DNA of 9,813 nucleotides from IDS-8 sp050738315 (GCA_050738315.1 JBOHZD010000096.1:1-9813), one strand, 5' to 3'. Counted from the stretch's first letter, positions 1-7,757 are shown. Made by a program: numbers and translations. Notes: generated by a model from the sequence alone, not told the origin.

Positions 1-1
1 C

Positions 2-406
2 CTGACGGGAACCACGGTGAATGTCGTCGCGTTCATCGGCGTAATCATGCTGGCCGGCATCGTCGTGAACAATGCCATTTTGCTCGTCGACAAGATCAAT
101 CAGTTGCGCGCAGACGGCATGGAGCGACCACAGGCCATTCTCGAAGCCGGACGGGCACGTTTGCGTCCGATTCTGATGACAACACTGACGACAGTGCTCG
201 GGCTCTTGCCGATGGCAATCGGCATCGGCGAAGGCGCAGAAGTCAGGACGCCGATGGCCATAACGGTGATCGGCGGCCTGTCGGTGTCCACGCTATTGAC
301 GCTGGTGGTGATTCCCGTGGTCTATTCTTTGCTCGATCGCAAAAGGTGGCCCGCCACCGGCCCGGTGCCGGCTGAACTTCCGGCGCCTGCCAGCAGCGCT
401 CCATGA
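2..406 (+). CDS. RND efflux permease, C-terminal fragment (5' end outside window)
   Basis: The frame is open from base 2 and gives 134 residues before TGA at 404-406, so this is the 3' end of a much longer gene. It covers the last three transmembrane helices of an RND (HAE1-type) inner-membrane proton antiporter. It has the TM10 motif GIVVNNAILLVD near residues 24-35, the following RxRLRPILMT signature, and the final helix before VIPVVYSLLD. It is colinear with the last part of the next gene (IGVVVNNGIVLID, RDRLRPILMT), so the two are paralogues. The stop overlaps the next start (ATGA), which implies translational coupling and probably one heteromeric or two-pump efflux system, as in MdtB/MdtC. 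A periplasmic adaptor gene would be expected upstream but cannot be seen. The substrate is unknown. The GTG at 17 is not the real start. Confidence 0.93.
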   Translation: MTGTTVNVVAFIGVIMLAGIVVNNAILLVDKINQLRADGMERPQAILEAGRARLRPILMTTLTTVLGLLPMAIGIGEGAEVRTPMAITVIGGLSVSTLLTLVVIPVVYSLLDRKRWPATGPVPAELPAPASSAP

Positions 407-3400
407 AACATACCGAAATCGCGATGCGCCGCCCCGTCACGACGACCGTGATTTTCGTCGCGTGCATGCTGGTCGGCCTTATTGCGTCGCGGCTGTTGCC
501 GCTGGAGAAGTTCCCGGACATCGAGTTTCCGGGGATCTTCGTGCAGATTCCCTACGAGGGATCGACTCCGGAAGAAGTTGAAAAGCTGATCACGAGGCCC
601 GTCGAAGAAGCGCTCGCAACTTTGAGCGGCGTCAAGCGCATGGAATCTACCTCGAGCGAGAACCAGTCGCAGATCTTTCTGGAATTCGACTGGGACCAGA
701 GCATGGGCACCCGGGGCATCGAGGCGCGCGCCAAGGTCGATGCCATTCGTCACGAACTGCCGGCCGACATCCGGCGCGTGATCATATTCACCGGCTCCAT
801 TTCCGATCAGCCGATCCTGCAGCTCAGAATTTCCAGCGATCGCGACCTTTCCGACAGTTACGAACTGCTCGATCGCCTGTTGAAGCGGCCGCTCGAGCGC
901 ATAGAAGGCGTATCCCGGGTGGACCTGGAGGGTGTCGACCCCCAGGAGATACGCATTCTGCTCGATTCGGACCGGCTCGCTGCCCACGGCGTCGGCATCA
1001 ATGAACTGCGGCAATTGCTCGAGGGCAGCAACTTTGCGGTCAGTGCGGGCCGCATCACCGACAGCGGCCAACGTTTCAGCGTCCGGCCACGTGGTGAATT
1101 CGCATCGCTCGACCAGGTCCGCGACATTGTCATCAACGACAACAATCTGCGCCTGCGCGATGTCGCCACGGTCGAACTCCACAGCCCCGAACGGGACTAT
1201 GGACGGCATCTGGATCGCGAGTATGCGATCGGCGTTGCGATCAGCAAGTCCACCGGCTCCAACATGGTGGAGGTCACAGACCGGGTCATGGAGGAAGTCG
1301 GGAAAATCAGCCAATTGCCGCAGATGCAGGGGATCAATATCTTCGACCTCGACAATCAGGCCGACAGCGTGCGTGAATCCCTGGCCGATCTCCTGGAAGC
1401 CGGCCTCATCGGCGCGCTGCTTGCCATTGTTGTGCTCTACCTGTTTCTACGGCAGATCACGACAACCCTGATTGTCACCGCCTGTATTCCGTTCTCTCTG
1501 ACGATCACGCTCGGCGTCATCTACTTTGCCGGCCTGAGTCTCAACATACTGACGATGATGGGACTGATGCTTGCCGTCGGCATGCTGGTCGACAACGCGG
1601 TCGTCATCGTCGAAAGCGTATTTCATCACCGGGCCAACAGTCCCCACGAACCCTACAAGGCGACGCTCACCGGCGTCAACGAAGTCGCTCTCGCAGTCAT
1701 TGCCGGTACGGCAACGACCATTATCGTTTTTGTCCCGCTCATGTTCGGCGTCAAAACAGACGTCAGCGTATTCATGACGCATGTTTCCGTCACGATCATC
1801 GTGGCCCTTGTCGCTTCGCTGCTGATCGCGCAGACACTGGTGCCGATGCTGGCGGCCAGGGTACCGCAGCCGCCGCGAGCCAGTGACAGCGCGTGGATCG
1901 CACGGCTGACCAAGCGGTACGTGCAAAGCCTGCGGTGGATACTCGGACATCCATGGTGGACGGCGCTCGGTGTCCTCCTGATCTGTGTCATCGGGGTACT
2001 ACCGCTGATGCTGCAAATGGTGAAGTTCGATGCGTTTCCGCAAGACACCGGGCGACGTCTCTACATGTCCTACCACATCGAGGGCCAGCACCCGCTGAAA
2101 CAGGTCGAGGGTGCCGTCGACAGGATCGAGGAGTTCCTGTTCGAAAACCAGGAAGAGTTCAATATACGCAGTGTTTACAGCTATTACGATCTTGGTTCCG
2201 CACAAACGGTCCTCCTGCTCACCGAGGAAGAGGATGCGACGCTGTCGACGACCGAGGTTATCGATGGCATCGTCGAAGGTATGCCGGAAATTGCAATCGG
2301 AAAACCAAGCTTCGAATTCGAACAGCAAGGTGGCGGCGAGGGATTCAGCCTGCAGATTTCCGGCGATTCGACAGAACGATTGAACAACCTTGCCATCGAC
2401 ATTGCGCGAATGCTGTCAAGCGTGGAAGGTCTCAGTGACATCCGCTCGGATGCGGAATCCGGCGAGCGCGAGGTGCAGGTTACCGTCGATCGTATTCGCG
2501 CCGCGGCCGTCGGGCTCACGACTCGCGAAATCGCCGACGCAATCGCCATTGCCATGCGCGGACAGAATCTGCGGGAATTCCGCGGCGACTCCGGCGAAGT
2601 CGAGGTGCGGCTGGCATTTCGTGAAAGCGACAAGCAAAGCGTCGACCAGCTTGCCGATCTCCCGCTCTACACACCGACAGGCCGGCGCATCACACTCCGC
2701 AGCGTTGCCGATTTCGACTCCGGTTTCGCGCCGGACACCATCAATCGAACAGACCGGCAGACGTCTGTAATACTGAGCGCCAATTTGACGGACGACAAGG
2801 GGATGACCGACGTCGAGCCCCAGGTCGAAAGCCTGATGAACCAGTTCGAACTGCCGCCCGGCTACAGCTGGAAATTCGGCCGGGGCTTCGACCAGCAGGA
2901 CGAGACCCAACAGATGATGTTGCAGAACATTCTGCTCGGTATCGCCTGCATCTTCCTGGTGATGGCGGCTTTGTTCGAGTCGCTGCTGTTTCCGTTCTCG
3001 ATCATTCTGGGTTCGATCGTGTTTTCGATATTCGGCGTGTTCCTGCTGTTTGCGGCCACCGACACGACATTTTCGTTCATGGCATCGATCGGCATCATGA
3101 TTCTCATCGGCGTGGTCGTGAACAACGGTATCGTGCTGATCGATCGCGTGAACAATCTTCGCCTGTCAGGAATGCCGCGCAATGAGGCAATCATCGAAGG
3201 CGGACGCGATCGTCTGCGCCCGATCCTGATGACCGTTGCTACGACGGTTTGCGGCCTGCTGCCACTGGCGATCAGCACCACCCAGGTCGGCGGCGACGGT
3301 CCGCCGTACTTCCCGATGGCGCGGGCGATCATCGGCGGGCTGGCCTTCTCCTCCATTGTCTCGCTGCTGGTCGTGCCCGCGTTCTACGCGTACTTCGACA

Positions 3401-3477
3401 CCTTGTCCGCCTGGGGCCGCAAAGTCATGCGGACGGCGAGAAGGGAAAAATCGGTCCCGGCTGCAGGATCGGCGTAA
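403..3477 (+). CDS. Efflux RND transporter permease subunit (HAE1/AcrB-like)
   Basis: Complete 1024-residue permease, the usual length for AcrB-type pumps. TM1 is at about residues 12-32. The first porter loop follows, with the family signature PEEVEKLITRPVEEAL (56-71). A TM2-TM6 cluster lies at about 333-485, the second periplasmic loop at about 540-830, and TM8-TM12 at about 840-1000. The pump would export small molecules from the periplasm or membrane through an outer-membrane channel, driven by protons. The TM4 motif is GMLVDNAVVIVE with D397-N398, where AcrB has two aspartates. The TM10 motif is GVVVNNGIVLID with N907 where AcrB has the relay lysine K940. Similar substitutions occur in other RND subfamilies, so the gene need not be inactive. 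The start is ATG at 403, overlapping the upstream stop by 4 bp, with no clear Shine-Dalgarno, so translation is probably coupled. The substrate cannot be deduced. Confidence 0.95.
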   Translation: MKHTEIAMRRPVTTTVIFVACMLVGLIASRLLPLEKFPDIEFPGIFVQIPYEGSTPEEVEKLITRPVEEALATLSGVKRMESTSSENQSQIFLEFDWDQSMGTRGIEARAKVDAIRHELPADIRRVIIFTGSISDQPILQLRISSDRDLSDSYELLDRLLKRPLERIEGVSRVDLEGVDPQEIRILLDSDRLAAHGVGINELRQLLEGSNFAVSAGRITDSGQRFSVRPRGEFASLDQVRDIVINDNNLRLRDVATVELHSPERDYGRHLDREYAIGVAISKSTGSNMVEVTDRVMEEVGKISQLPQMQGINIFDLDNQADSVRESLADLLEAGLIGALLAIVVLYLFLRQITTTLIVTACIPFSLTITLGVIYFAGLSLNILTMMGLMLAVGMLVDNAVVIVESVFHHRANSPHEPYKATLTGVNEVALAVIAGTATTIIVFVPLMFGVKTDVSVFMTHVSVTIIVALVASLLIAQTLVPMLAARVPQPPRASDSAWIARLTKRYVQSLRWILGHPWWTALGVLLICVIGVLPLMLQMVKFDAFPQDTGRRLYMSYHIEGQHPLKQVEGAVDRIEEFLFENQEEFNIRSVYSYYDLGSAQTVLLLTEEEDATLSTTEVIDGIVEGMPEIAIGKPSFEFEQQGGGEGFSLQISGDSTERLNNLAIDIARMLSSVEGLSDIRSDAESGEREVQVTVDRIRAAAVGLTTREIADAIAIAMRGQNLREFRGDSGEVEVRLAFRESDKQSVDQLADLPLYTPTGRRITLRSVADFDSGFAPDTINRTDRQTSVILSANLTDDKGMTDVEPQVESLMNQFELPPGYSWKFGRGFDQQDETQQMMLQNILLGIACIFLVMAALFESLLFPFSIILGSIVFSIFGVFLLFAATDTTFSFMASIGIMILIGVVVNNGIVLIDRVNNLRLSGMPRNEAIIEGGRDRLRPILMTVATTVCGLLPLAISTTQVGGDGPPYFPMARAIIGGLAFSSIVSLLVVPAFYAYFDTLSAWGRKVMRTARREKSVPAAGSA

Positions 3478-3527
3478 CGCCTTGATTCCTTGTGTCTTGA
3501 TGCCTTGTTGCCCGCTGCAGGCTCCGC

Positions 3528-3555
3528 GGGCGCCAGGCGCCCCGGCTGTGTTTTC
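3528..3555 (+). terminator. Possible terminator of the RND operon
   Basis: About 50 bp after the RND stop there is a perfect 7-bp inverted repeat, GGGCGCC-A-GGCGCCC (3528-3542). A short T run (TGTGTTTTCG) follows 6-7 bases later. The one-base centre means the real hairpin would open to about 5 bp, and the T run is not immediately adjacent, so it is only a moderate candidate. Its place between convergent genes fits. Confidence 0.35.
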
Positions 3556-3562
3556 GTGGTGT

Positions 3563-4354
3563 TCAGAAAGAGCGGCGGCGGCGCGCGAGGCAGATCGCCA
3601 GGACGTACAGAGCCAGGGTGCCGAAGGTCGCGAGATCCAGCGCGCCGCTGCCGCCGTGGCTGTGCCCGATCGGCACGTCGAAGTTCGGGTCGTCGTGACG
3701 GAAGTCTTCGAGCGGCAGGTAGGCCAGTTCAGACGTGTCAATGGGTCCCAGACTGGTGAGAAATGCGCCGTCAAAGGCATCGTAAAGCTCGATCAACAGA
3801 TCATAGCTGCCGGTCGGATAGCCCGCTTCGAGTTCGGTAACGACCACGTACTCGTCGTCGCTGGTGGCTCCGAAAATACTGAACGTCTCGGTCGCGGCGT
3901 ATTCGTTCCATGGGCCTCCTTCCAGGCTCAGGTACAGCACCGCGTAGACATCGGCCACTTCATAGTAGGTGTCCGCATCGAACAACAGGTCTATCCCGTA
4001 GTAATATCCGTCGTTGTCGTCGTCCGAGAACAGCACGACATCCGCAAAATAGATCCAGAAGTCGTTGCTCGAGCTCTGTAGTGTGGCGCCGGCTGGTTTG
4101 CCGCTCCCGTTCGTTGCGCCCGGCTTTCTACGCTCACCGGTGGTAACGAGTTCGCCGTACCCGTCTTCTGTCGTCGTCGTCAAATTAGCCTTGGTGCGGC
4201 CTCCCGTGACGTAGTGTCTTGTCGTCGATTGCCGCGGGTCATCTTCGGCGGGTACGGGTTGCGGATCAGCGAACGCTGCGACAGTGAGTAAGGCTGCGAA
4301 CACACCTGTAATTATGACTGGCACGGCAACTCCGGGCCGGATTCTTGTGAACAT
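3563..4354 (-). CDS. Choice-of-anchor H-type exported protein with GlyGly-CTERM tail
   Basis: Predicted 263-residue exported protein. ATG at 4354 was chosen because a GAGAGGT Shine-Dalgarno lies 7 nt upstream and a signal peptide follows directly: MFTRIR, a hydrophobic stretch, and a cleavage site near AFA-D (residue 29). A disordered Thr/Gly-rich linker (about 30-95) precedes a domain at about 97-205. Its acidic and aromatic motifs (FWIYFADVVLFSDDDNDGYY, ADVYAVLYLS, GGPWNEY, YVVVTELEAGYPTGSYDLLIELYD) match my memory of the choice-of-anchor H family. The C-terminus (about 234-263) is HGGSGALDLATFGTLALY..., then a hydrophobic stretch and LARRRRSF. That is a GlyGly-CTERM signal of the kind cleaved by rhombosortase after type II secretion, giving a surface-anchored product. 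The molecular function is unknown. It is divergent from the alkaline phosphatase. A longer in-frame start at 4489 would place 45 unlikely residues before the signal peptide. Confidence 0.85.
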   Translation of the reverse strand: MFTRIRPGVAVPVIITGVFAALLTVAAFADPQPVPAEDDPRQSTTRHYVTGGRTKANLTTTTEDGYGELVTTGERRKPGATNGSGKPAGATLQSSSNDFWIYFADVVLFSDDDNDGYYYGIDLLFDADTYYEVADVYAVLYLSLEGGPWNEYAATETFSIFGATSDDEYVVVTELEAGYPTGSYDLLIELYDAFDGAFLTSLGPIDTSELAYLPLEDFRHDDPNFDVPIGHSHGGSGALDLATFGTLALYVLAICLARRRRSF

Positions 4355-4391
4355 GACGACAACCTCTCGCGCAATGAACTTACTTGGCGTC

Positions 4392-4455
4392 ATTAGAGTT
4401 GATTGACCATGAATCGATGCTGAATTTCGTGGCCGTTTTATGAACGCCGCATGAA
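4392..4455 (-). promoter_or_regulatory. Candidate promoter with Pho-box-like 11-bp repeats
   Basis: On the minus strand, TTCAT occurs at 4455-4451 and again at 4444-4440, exactly 11 bp apart. TTCAG at 4424-4420 and TTCAT at 4413-4409 form a second pair, also 11 bp apart. Eleven nucleotides after the last repeat comes TCTAAT (4397-4392), five of six matches to a sigma70 -10. The E. coli Pho box is two CTGTCAT units at 11-bp period replacing the -35, with the -10 about 10-11 bp downstream, so the geometry matches. Only the TCAT core of each unit is conserved. The resulting transcript would start near 4385, about 30 nt before the GlyGly-CTERM gene. No matching promoter was seen for the phosphatase on the plus strand. 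Confidence 0.33.
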
Positions 4456-4518
4456 TCGGTGCGAGGTGGTGGCCGATTCGAATAGACAATGCGAGGCGTG
4501 ACCGTTACATTGCCCGCC

Positions 4519-5601
4519 ATGAAATTGCTGTCAAGTATCGTGAGCGGCGCCGCGCTGCTGGTGACGACCGCATGTAATACCGCCGCCATCGTTCAATCGG
4601 CTTCGGCTGGCGAAGAGGTACCGCAGGGAATCATCCTGGTTGTGGGCGACGGGATGGGCACGGCGCACTTCACCCTGGCGAAGCTGCTGCGCGGCGACCA
4701 ATTTCAGATCGGCCGGCTGTCCGAGGCAGGCCTGGTCGCCACCGCGTCAGCCAGTGCTCGTGCGACCGATTCGGCAGCCGCGGCAACCGCCTACGCGACA
4801 GGAATCAGGACGACCAACGGGTTCCTCGGTGTGGATCCTGCCGGAGTGGCACATCCGACGGTGGTCGAGGTTGCCGAGAGCCGCGGTCTCGCGACCGGTC
4901 TCGTCAGCACAGCGAAGTTCGGTGATGCCACTCCTGCCGCTTTTGCCACGCATGTCCAGAACCGCCGCGACACTCCCGAGATCGCGCGGCAGCTGGTAGC
5001 GCAGGGAATCGACGTGATTTCCAGCACCGGGCTGGAGTGGTTCGGCCACGACGGCGCGCCGTCTCTCGAGCAGCTGGCAAGCGACGGCGATTACCTGCCG
5101 GTTCGCAGCGCAGCCGAACTGCAATCAGCACGAAGCGGGCCGGTGCTCGCCGTATTTCGCTCCGGAGAACTCGACAGCGACTCGCCGGACATCCCCTTGC
5201 ACAGGCTCGCGTCCTGGACCATCAACCGGCTGGCAGCGGCACCCGACGGCTTCTTCCTGCTGATCGAGCATGAAGGCACCGATACCGCCAGCCACCACAA
5301 CGACCTGGCAGCGTTGAAATCGAGCCTGCTGGCACTGGACGAAACCGTCGGGGTCGTCATGGACTTCGCGCTCAAACACGGCGACATCCTGGTCATTGTG
5401 ACCGGCGATCACGAGACCGGCGGGCTCCAGATCGGAGGCAGCTGGAGCGAACCGGAGGACCAGTGGTCGAGCAGGGATCACACCGGCGAAGCGGTACCCA
5501 TTTTCGCGGACGGGCCGGGCGCAGAAGCATTCGACGGTTTCAAGGAGAATACCGAAGTCGGAAACGCGCTGTTGTCGTTTGTCCGAAAAATGGGAAATTG
5601 A
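4519..5601 (+). CDS. Alkaline phosphatase, exported (probable lipoprotein)
   Basis: Phosphomonoesterase of the PhoA-type alkaline phosphatase superfamily, 360 residues from this start, acting outside the inner membrane. All expected active-site groups are visible: D44 in VVGDGMG (metal), D84-S85 in RATDSAAAATA (Ser nucleophile), T138 in DATPA and H145, E250/D255/H259 in IEHEGTDTASH (metal), D297-H298 in VTGDHETGG, and H321 in DHTGEAVP. The enzyme should therefore bind two zinc ions plus a third metal and be active. The N-terminus MKLLSSIVSGAALLVTTAC is a signal peptide with a cysteine at position 19. The lipobox is imperfect (T at -3), so lipid anchoring is probable but not certain. An in-frame ATG at 4489 adds ten residues; neither start has a good Shine-Dalgarno, and 4519 was chosen because it gives a normal signal peptide. 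It likely releases phosphate from organic phosphoesters. Confidence 0.9.
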   Translation: MKLLSSIVSGAALLVTTACNTAAIVQSASAGEEVPQGIILVVGDGMGTAHFTLAKLLRGDQFQIGRLSEAGLVATASASARATDSAAAATAYATGIRTTNGFLGVDPAGVAHPTVVEVAESRGLATGLVSTAKFGDATPAAFATHVQNRRDTPEIARQLVAQGIDVISSTGLEWFGHDGAPSLEQLASDGDYLPVRSAAELQSARSGPVLAVFRSGELDSDSPDIPLHRLASWTINRLAAAPDGFFLLIEHEGTDTASHHNDLAALKSSLLALDETVGVVMDFALKHGDILVIVTGDHETGGLQIGGSWSEPEDQWSSRDHTGEAVPIFADGPGAEAFDGFKENTEVGNALLSFVRKMGN

Positions 5602-5608
5602 CGCAGTT

Positions 5609-5643
5609 GTTCGCCCCGCGCCCGCTTCGTGATCAAGGCGAAC
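5609..5643. terminator. Weak inverted repeat between convergent genes
   Basis: GTTCGCC (5609-5615) and GGCGAAC (5637-5643) form a 7-bp stem around a 21-nt loop. They span the 31-bp gap between the phosphatase stop and the deacylase stop and run into the deacylase 3' end. There is no T run on either strand. It could slow transcription from both sides, but evidence for a true terminator is poor. Confidence 0.15.
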
Positions 5644-7234
5644 GCGACCGGTTCTTGCCTGATTTCCGCACCAGGCGTCCGCAGTCGCGCGAAGTCATGC
5701 GACTGCCTTCGACCTGAATACAGCCGTTGACGATAACAAAATCGATACCAACCGGGGGCAGTGCCGGTTGGGACCAGGTCGCAGCACTCCGCACTTCGCC
5801 CGGTGAGAAAATCACGATATCCGCGTAGCCGCCTTGCCTGATTTCACCTCGCTCCGCCAGGCCGACGATTGATGCGGGCAGGCCTGTCATTTTGCGGATG
5901 GCCTCCTCCATGCGCAGCAGTTTTCGCTCACGCACGTACTCTCCCAGTACTTTCGGATAGCTTCCCCATGATCTCGGGTGATGCAGAGAGGGTCCTCCGT
6001 CCGTGCAGAACGCCGTGTGCTTCCAGGAAACGAGCTGTGCCTGCACATCCTTCCGCATATTGAAATGCGCGGCGCTCGGACCACCGAAACCCAGCACGTC
6101 GATCACCGTATCGATGACCGGCTTGTGTAAGCCGGCGGCAACCTGTTCGAGCGTTTTGTTGATGTAAGGCGCTTCAGCAAGAAGAATCGCGCCCGCGCCG
6201 CCACGCCGTTCGATGCGGCGGCTGAGGTACTGCTCCAGTTTCGGGCGATTCGTGGCGAGCGCCTGATCCCATTGTGTGCGCGTTTTCGCCCAGGGCGGAT
6301 ACAGCAACGACATGTCGCCATAGCCCGCGAGATAGGGATAGGCGTCCGCCGTGACGCTGATGCCGCGAGCGCGCGCCGCTTCCAGCATGGAGATGACGTC
6401 GCCGCCCTCTGCGGCCGTTGCAGGAAAAACAATCTTGAGATGCGATACGTGGACTCTCGCCTGCTTGCCCTGTGCGAAAACCTCGTCGAGGGCGGCATGG
6501 ATCCTGTCGGAATCTTCCGAGCGCATGTGGCTCATGACGATGCCATTGGCGCTGCCGACGATTGCGGCGAGACCCACCAGTTCTTCGCGGTGCGCGTAGC
6601 GGCCGGGGACGTATTCGAGACCGGAACTCATGCCGAACGCACCGGCTTCAAGTCCTTCGCGCAGTATGGAATGCATTGCCTCGGTCTGCAGAGCAGTCGG
6701 TGATTCGGCAACGCCGACGCCTGCCTGCCACCGCAGCGTGCCCTGACCGACGAGCGTCATGACATTGGTCTGCAACGCCGCCATCCCGATCTTGTCCATC
6801 CATTCAGGCAGGGACAGGTTCTCGCCGGCATCGCTCGAGTACCCGGGTGTGCTGCCGTCCTGACCCAGCAACACGGAGGTAATGCCCTGAACTGCGAAAT
6901 TCGCGAACGATTCATTATCGAGCGGATCGCCGTGTGCATGCAGGTCGATGAAGCCCGGAGCGACGATTTTGCCGGTGGCGTCGATAACCCGCCTGGCATC
7001 GGCGTTCTCGACAGGGCCGACTCGTACGATCCGATCGCCGCGGACCAGCACATCGGCCTCGATCGGCAGAGAGCCGGTCCCGTCGTGCACCCGCCCGTTT
7101 CTGATCCACAGATCGTAAGGTGCCGGTGTGCTGTCGAGCGCGGAGGCGACGTTGACGAGGCAACAAGTCGCAATCATCAACTGTGCGACCGTTCGGGAGA
7201 TGCGGTGTAGTATGGTCGCCTGCAGATGATACAT
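5633..7234 (-). CDS. Exported N-acyl-D-amino-acid deacylase family amidohydrolase
   Basis: Predicted 533-residue metal-dependent amidohydrolase. ATG at 7234 is preceded by AAGAGAACGCA, a modest Shine-Dalgarno, and starts a signal peptide ending near VASA-LD (residue 33), so the enzyme is probably periplasmic. The N-terminal beta-sandwich strands (LWIRNGRVHDGTG) and C-terminal ones (GGYADIVIF, VIVNG) bracket a TIM barrel. Barrel motifs are H99/H101 in FIDLHAHGD, SSGLEYVPGRYA (about 203-214), H236 in HMRSE, H265 in SHLK, DAYPY (297-301) and D412 in CTDG, in the order seen in D-aminoacylases. The position usually holding the metal-binding Cys of the GNCG motif is D126 in GQDGSTPG. Known members hydrolyse N-acyl-D-amino acids; this substrate is unproven, and turnover of D-amino-acid peptides or a related amide is possible. 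An in-frame start at 7435 is rejected because it would overlap the divergent gene and push the signal peptide inward. Confidence 0.88.
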   Translation of the reverse strand: MYHLQATILHRISRTVAQLMIATCCLVNVASALDSTPAPYDLWIRNGRVHDGTGSLPIEADVLVRGDRIVRVGPVENADARRVIDATGKIVAPGFIDLHAHGDPLDNESFANFAVQGITSVLLGQDGSTPGYSSDAGENLSLPEWMDKIGMAALQTNVMTLVGQGTLRWQAGVGVAESPTALQTEAMHSILREGLEAGAFGMSSGLEYVPGRYAHREELVGLAAIVGSANGIVMSHMRSEDSDRIHAALDEVFAQGKQARVHVSHLKIVFPATAAEGGDVISMLEAARARGISVTADAYPYLAGYGDMSLLYPPWAKTRTQWDQALATNRPKLEQYLSRRIERRGGAGAILLAEAPYINKTLEQVAAGLHKPVIDTVIDVLGFGGPSAAHFNMRKDVQAQLVSWKHTAFCTDGGPSLHHPRSWGSYPKVLGEYVRERKLLRMEEAIRKMTGLPASIVGLAERGEIRQGGYADIVIFSPGEVRSAATWSQPALPPVGIDFVIVNGCIQVEGSRMTSRDCGRLVRKSGKNRSRSP

Positions 7235-7270
7235 TGCGTTCTCTTGCGGTTGATGGTGAACTGACAATCG

Positions 7271-7305
7271 AGGTTCTTCTCGAACCTTGACCCCGCAACT
7301 ATAGA
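7271..7305. promoter_or_regulatory. Inverted repeat and -10-like site between divergent genes
   Basis: In the 108-bp gap between the deacylase and the GFA gene, AGGTTC (7271-7276) and GAACCT (7282-7287) form a perfect 6-bp dyad around TTCTC, a plausible operator half-site pair. TATAGA (7300-7305) lies about 38 bp before the GFA start and could be its -10. The hexamer 17 bp upstream (TTCTCG) is a poor -35, which would suit an activator-dependent or dyad-controlled promoter. No convincing promoter for the deacylase was found. Confidence 0.25.
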
Positions 7306-7342
7306 CACCCTTTCGACTTGTAGAAACCGGAATGACACTTGT

Positions 7343-7753
7343 ATGACTGAAAACAGGGGACACGAAGGCGGCTGTCTCTGCGGTTCGATTCGCTATCGAA
7401 TCACCGGTCAGCCCGTGGTGCTCAGCCTTTGTCACTGCAGATCATGCAGGCTCGCGAGCGGCGGTCCGACCCTCGCGTGGACGGTTGTGCGCTTGAGTAA
7501 TTTCACGCTTCTCTCCGGAAAACTGACCCGCTTCAGGTCTTCGCCTTCGGTCGTGCGTACTTTCTGTTGCTCGTGCGGGACCGCGCTGACGTATCAACGC
7601 GATTCATGGCCGAATACCATTGACGTGACGACCGCGACGCTCGACGAACCCGATGAATTCGCTCCTGCCAAGGAAATCTGGGTCGACCACAAGCTCTCCT
7701 GGGAGCCGCTGATTGACGCGATCCCGCACTTTCCGGGCAGCAGCGTTGCCTGA
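7343..7753 (+). CDS. GFA (glutathione-dependent formaldehyde-activating)/CENP-V family protein
   Basis: A 136-residue protein spanning the whole GFA/CENP-V fold, the normal length for the family. Zinc-ligand clusters appear in the standard order: C11 and C13 in GGCLCGSIRY; C30, C32 and C35 in LCHCRSCR followed by LASGG; C75 and C78 in FCCSCGTAL (C76 is an extra cysteine). The conserved tail DVTTATLDEPDEFAPAKEIWV, then a Trp, is also present. The family founder (Gfa) was described as helping glutathione condense with formaldehyde, but most members have no known substrate, so the name should not be read as activity. The start is ATG 7343 with no strong Shine-Dalgarno. It is the first gene of a tight operon: the next start is 5 nt after its stop. 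It is divergent from the deacylase. Confidence 0.9.
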   Translation: MTENRGHEGGCLCGSIRYRITGQPVVLSLCHCRSCRLASGGPTLAWTVVRLSNFTLLSGKLTRFRSSPSVVRTFCCSCGTALTYQRDSWPNTIDVTTATLDEPDEFAPAKEIWVDHKLSWEPLIDAIPHFPGSSVA

Positions 7754-7757
7754 AAGG

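Noticed and set aside
322..1314. 330-codon open frame on the minus strand inside the RND permease gene
   Set aside because: It is fully antisense to a well-conserved permease, has no recognisable domain, and is explained by high GC at codon third positions.
3236..4081. 281-codon plus-strand frame across the RND 3' end and the GlyGly-CTERM gene
   Set aside because: It overlaps two genes with strong family evidence in other frames and has no coherent protein character.
4355..4489. Upstream extension of the GlyGly-CTERM gene to 4489
   Set aside because: The ATG at 4354 has a well-spaced GAGAGGT ribosome site and begins a signal peptide; the extra 45 residues would cover the promoter region.
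7235..7435. Upstream extension of the deacylase to an ATG at 7435
   Set aside because: It would place 67 residues before an obvious signal peptide and overlap the divergent GFA coding region.
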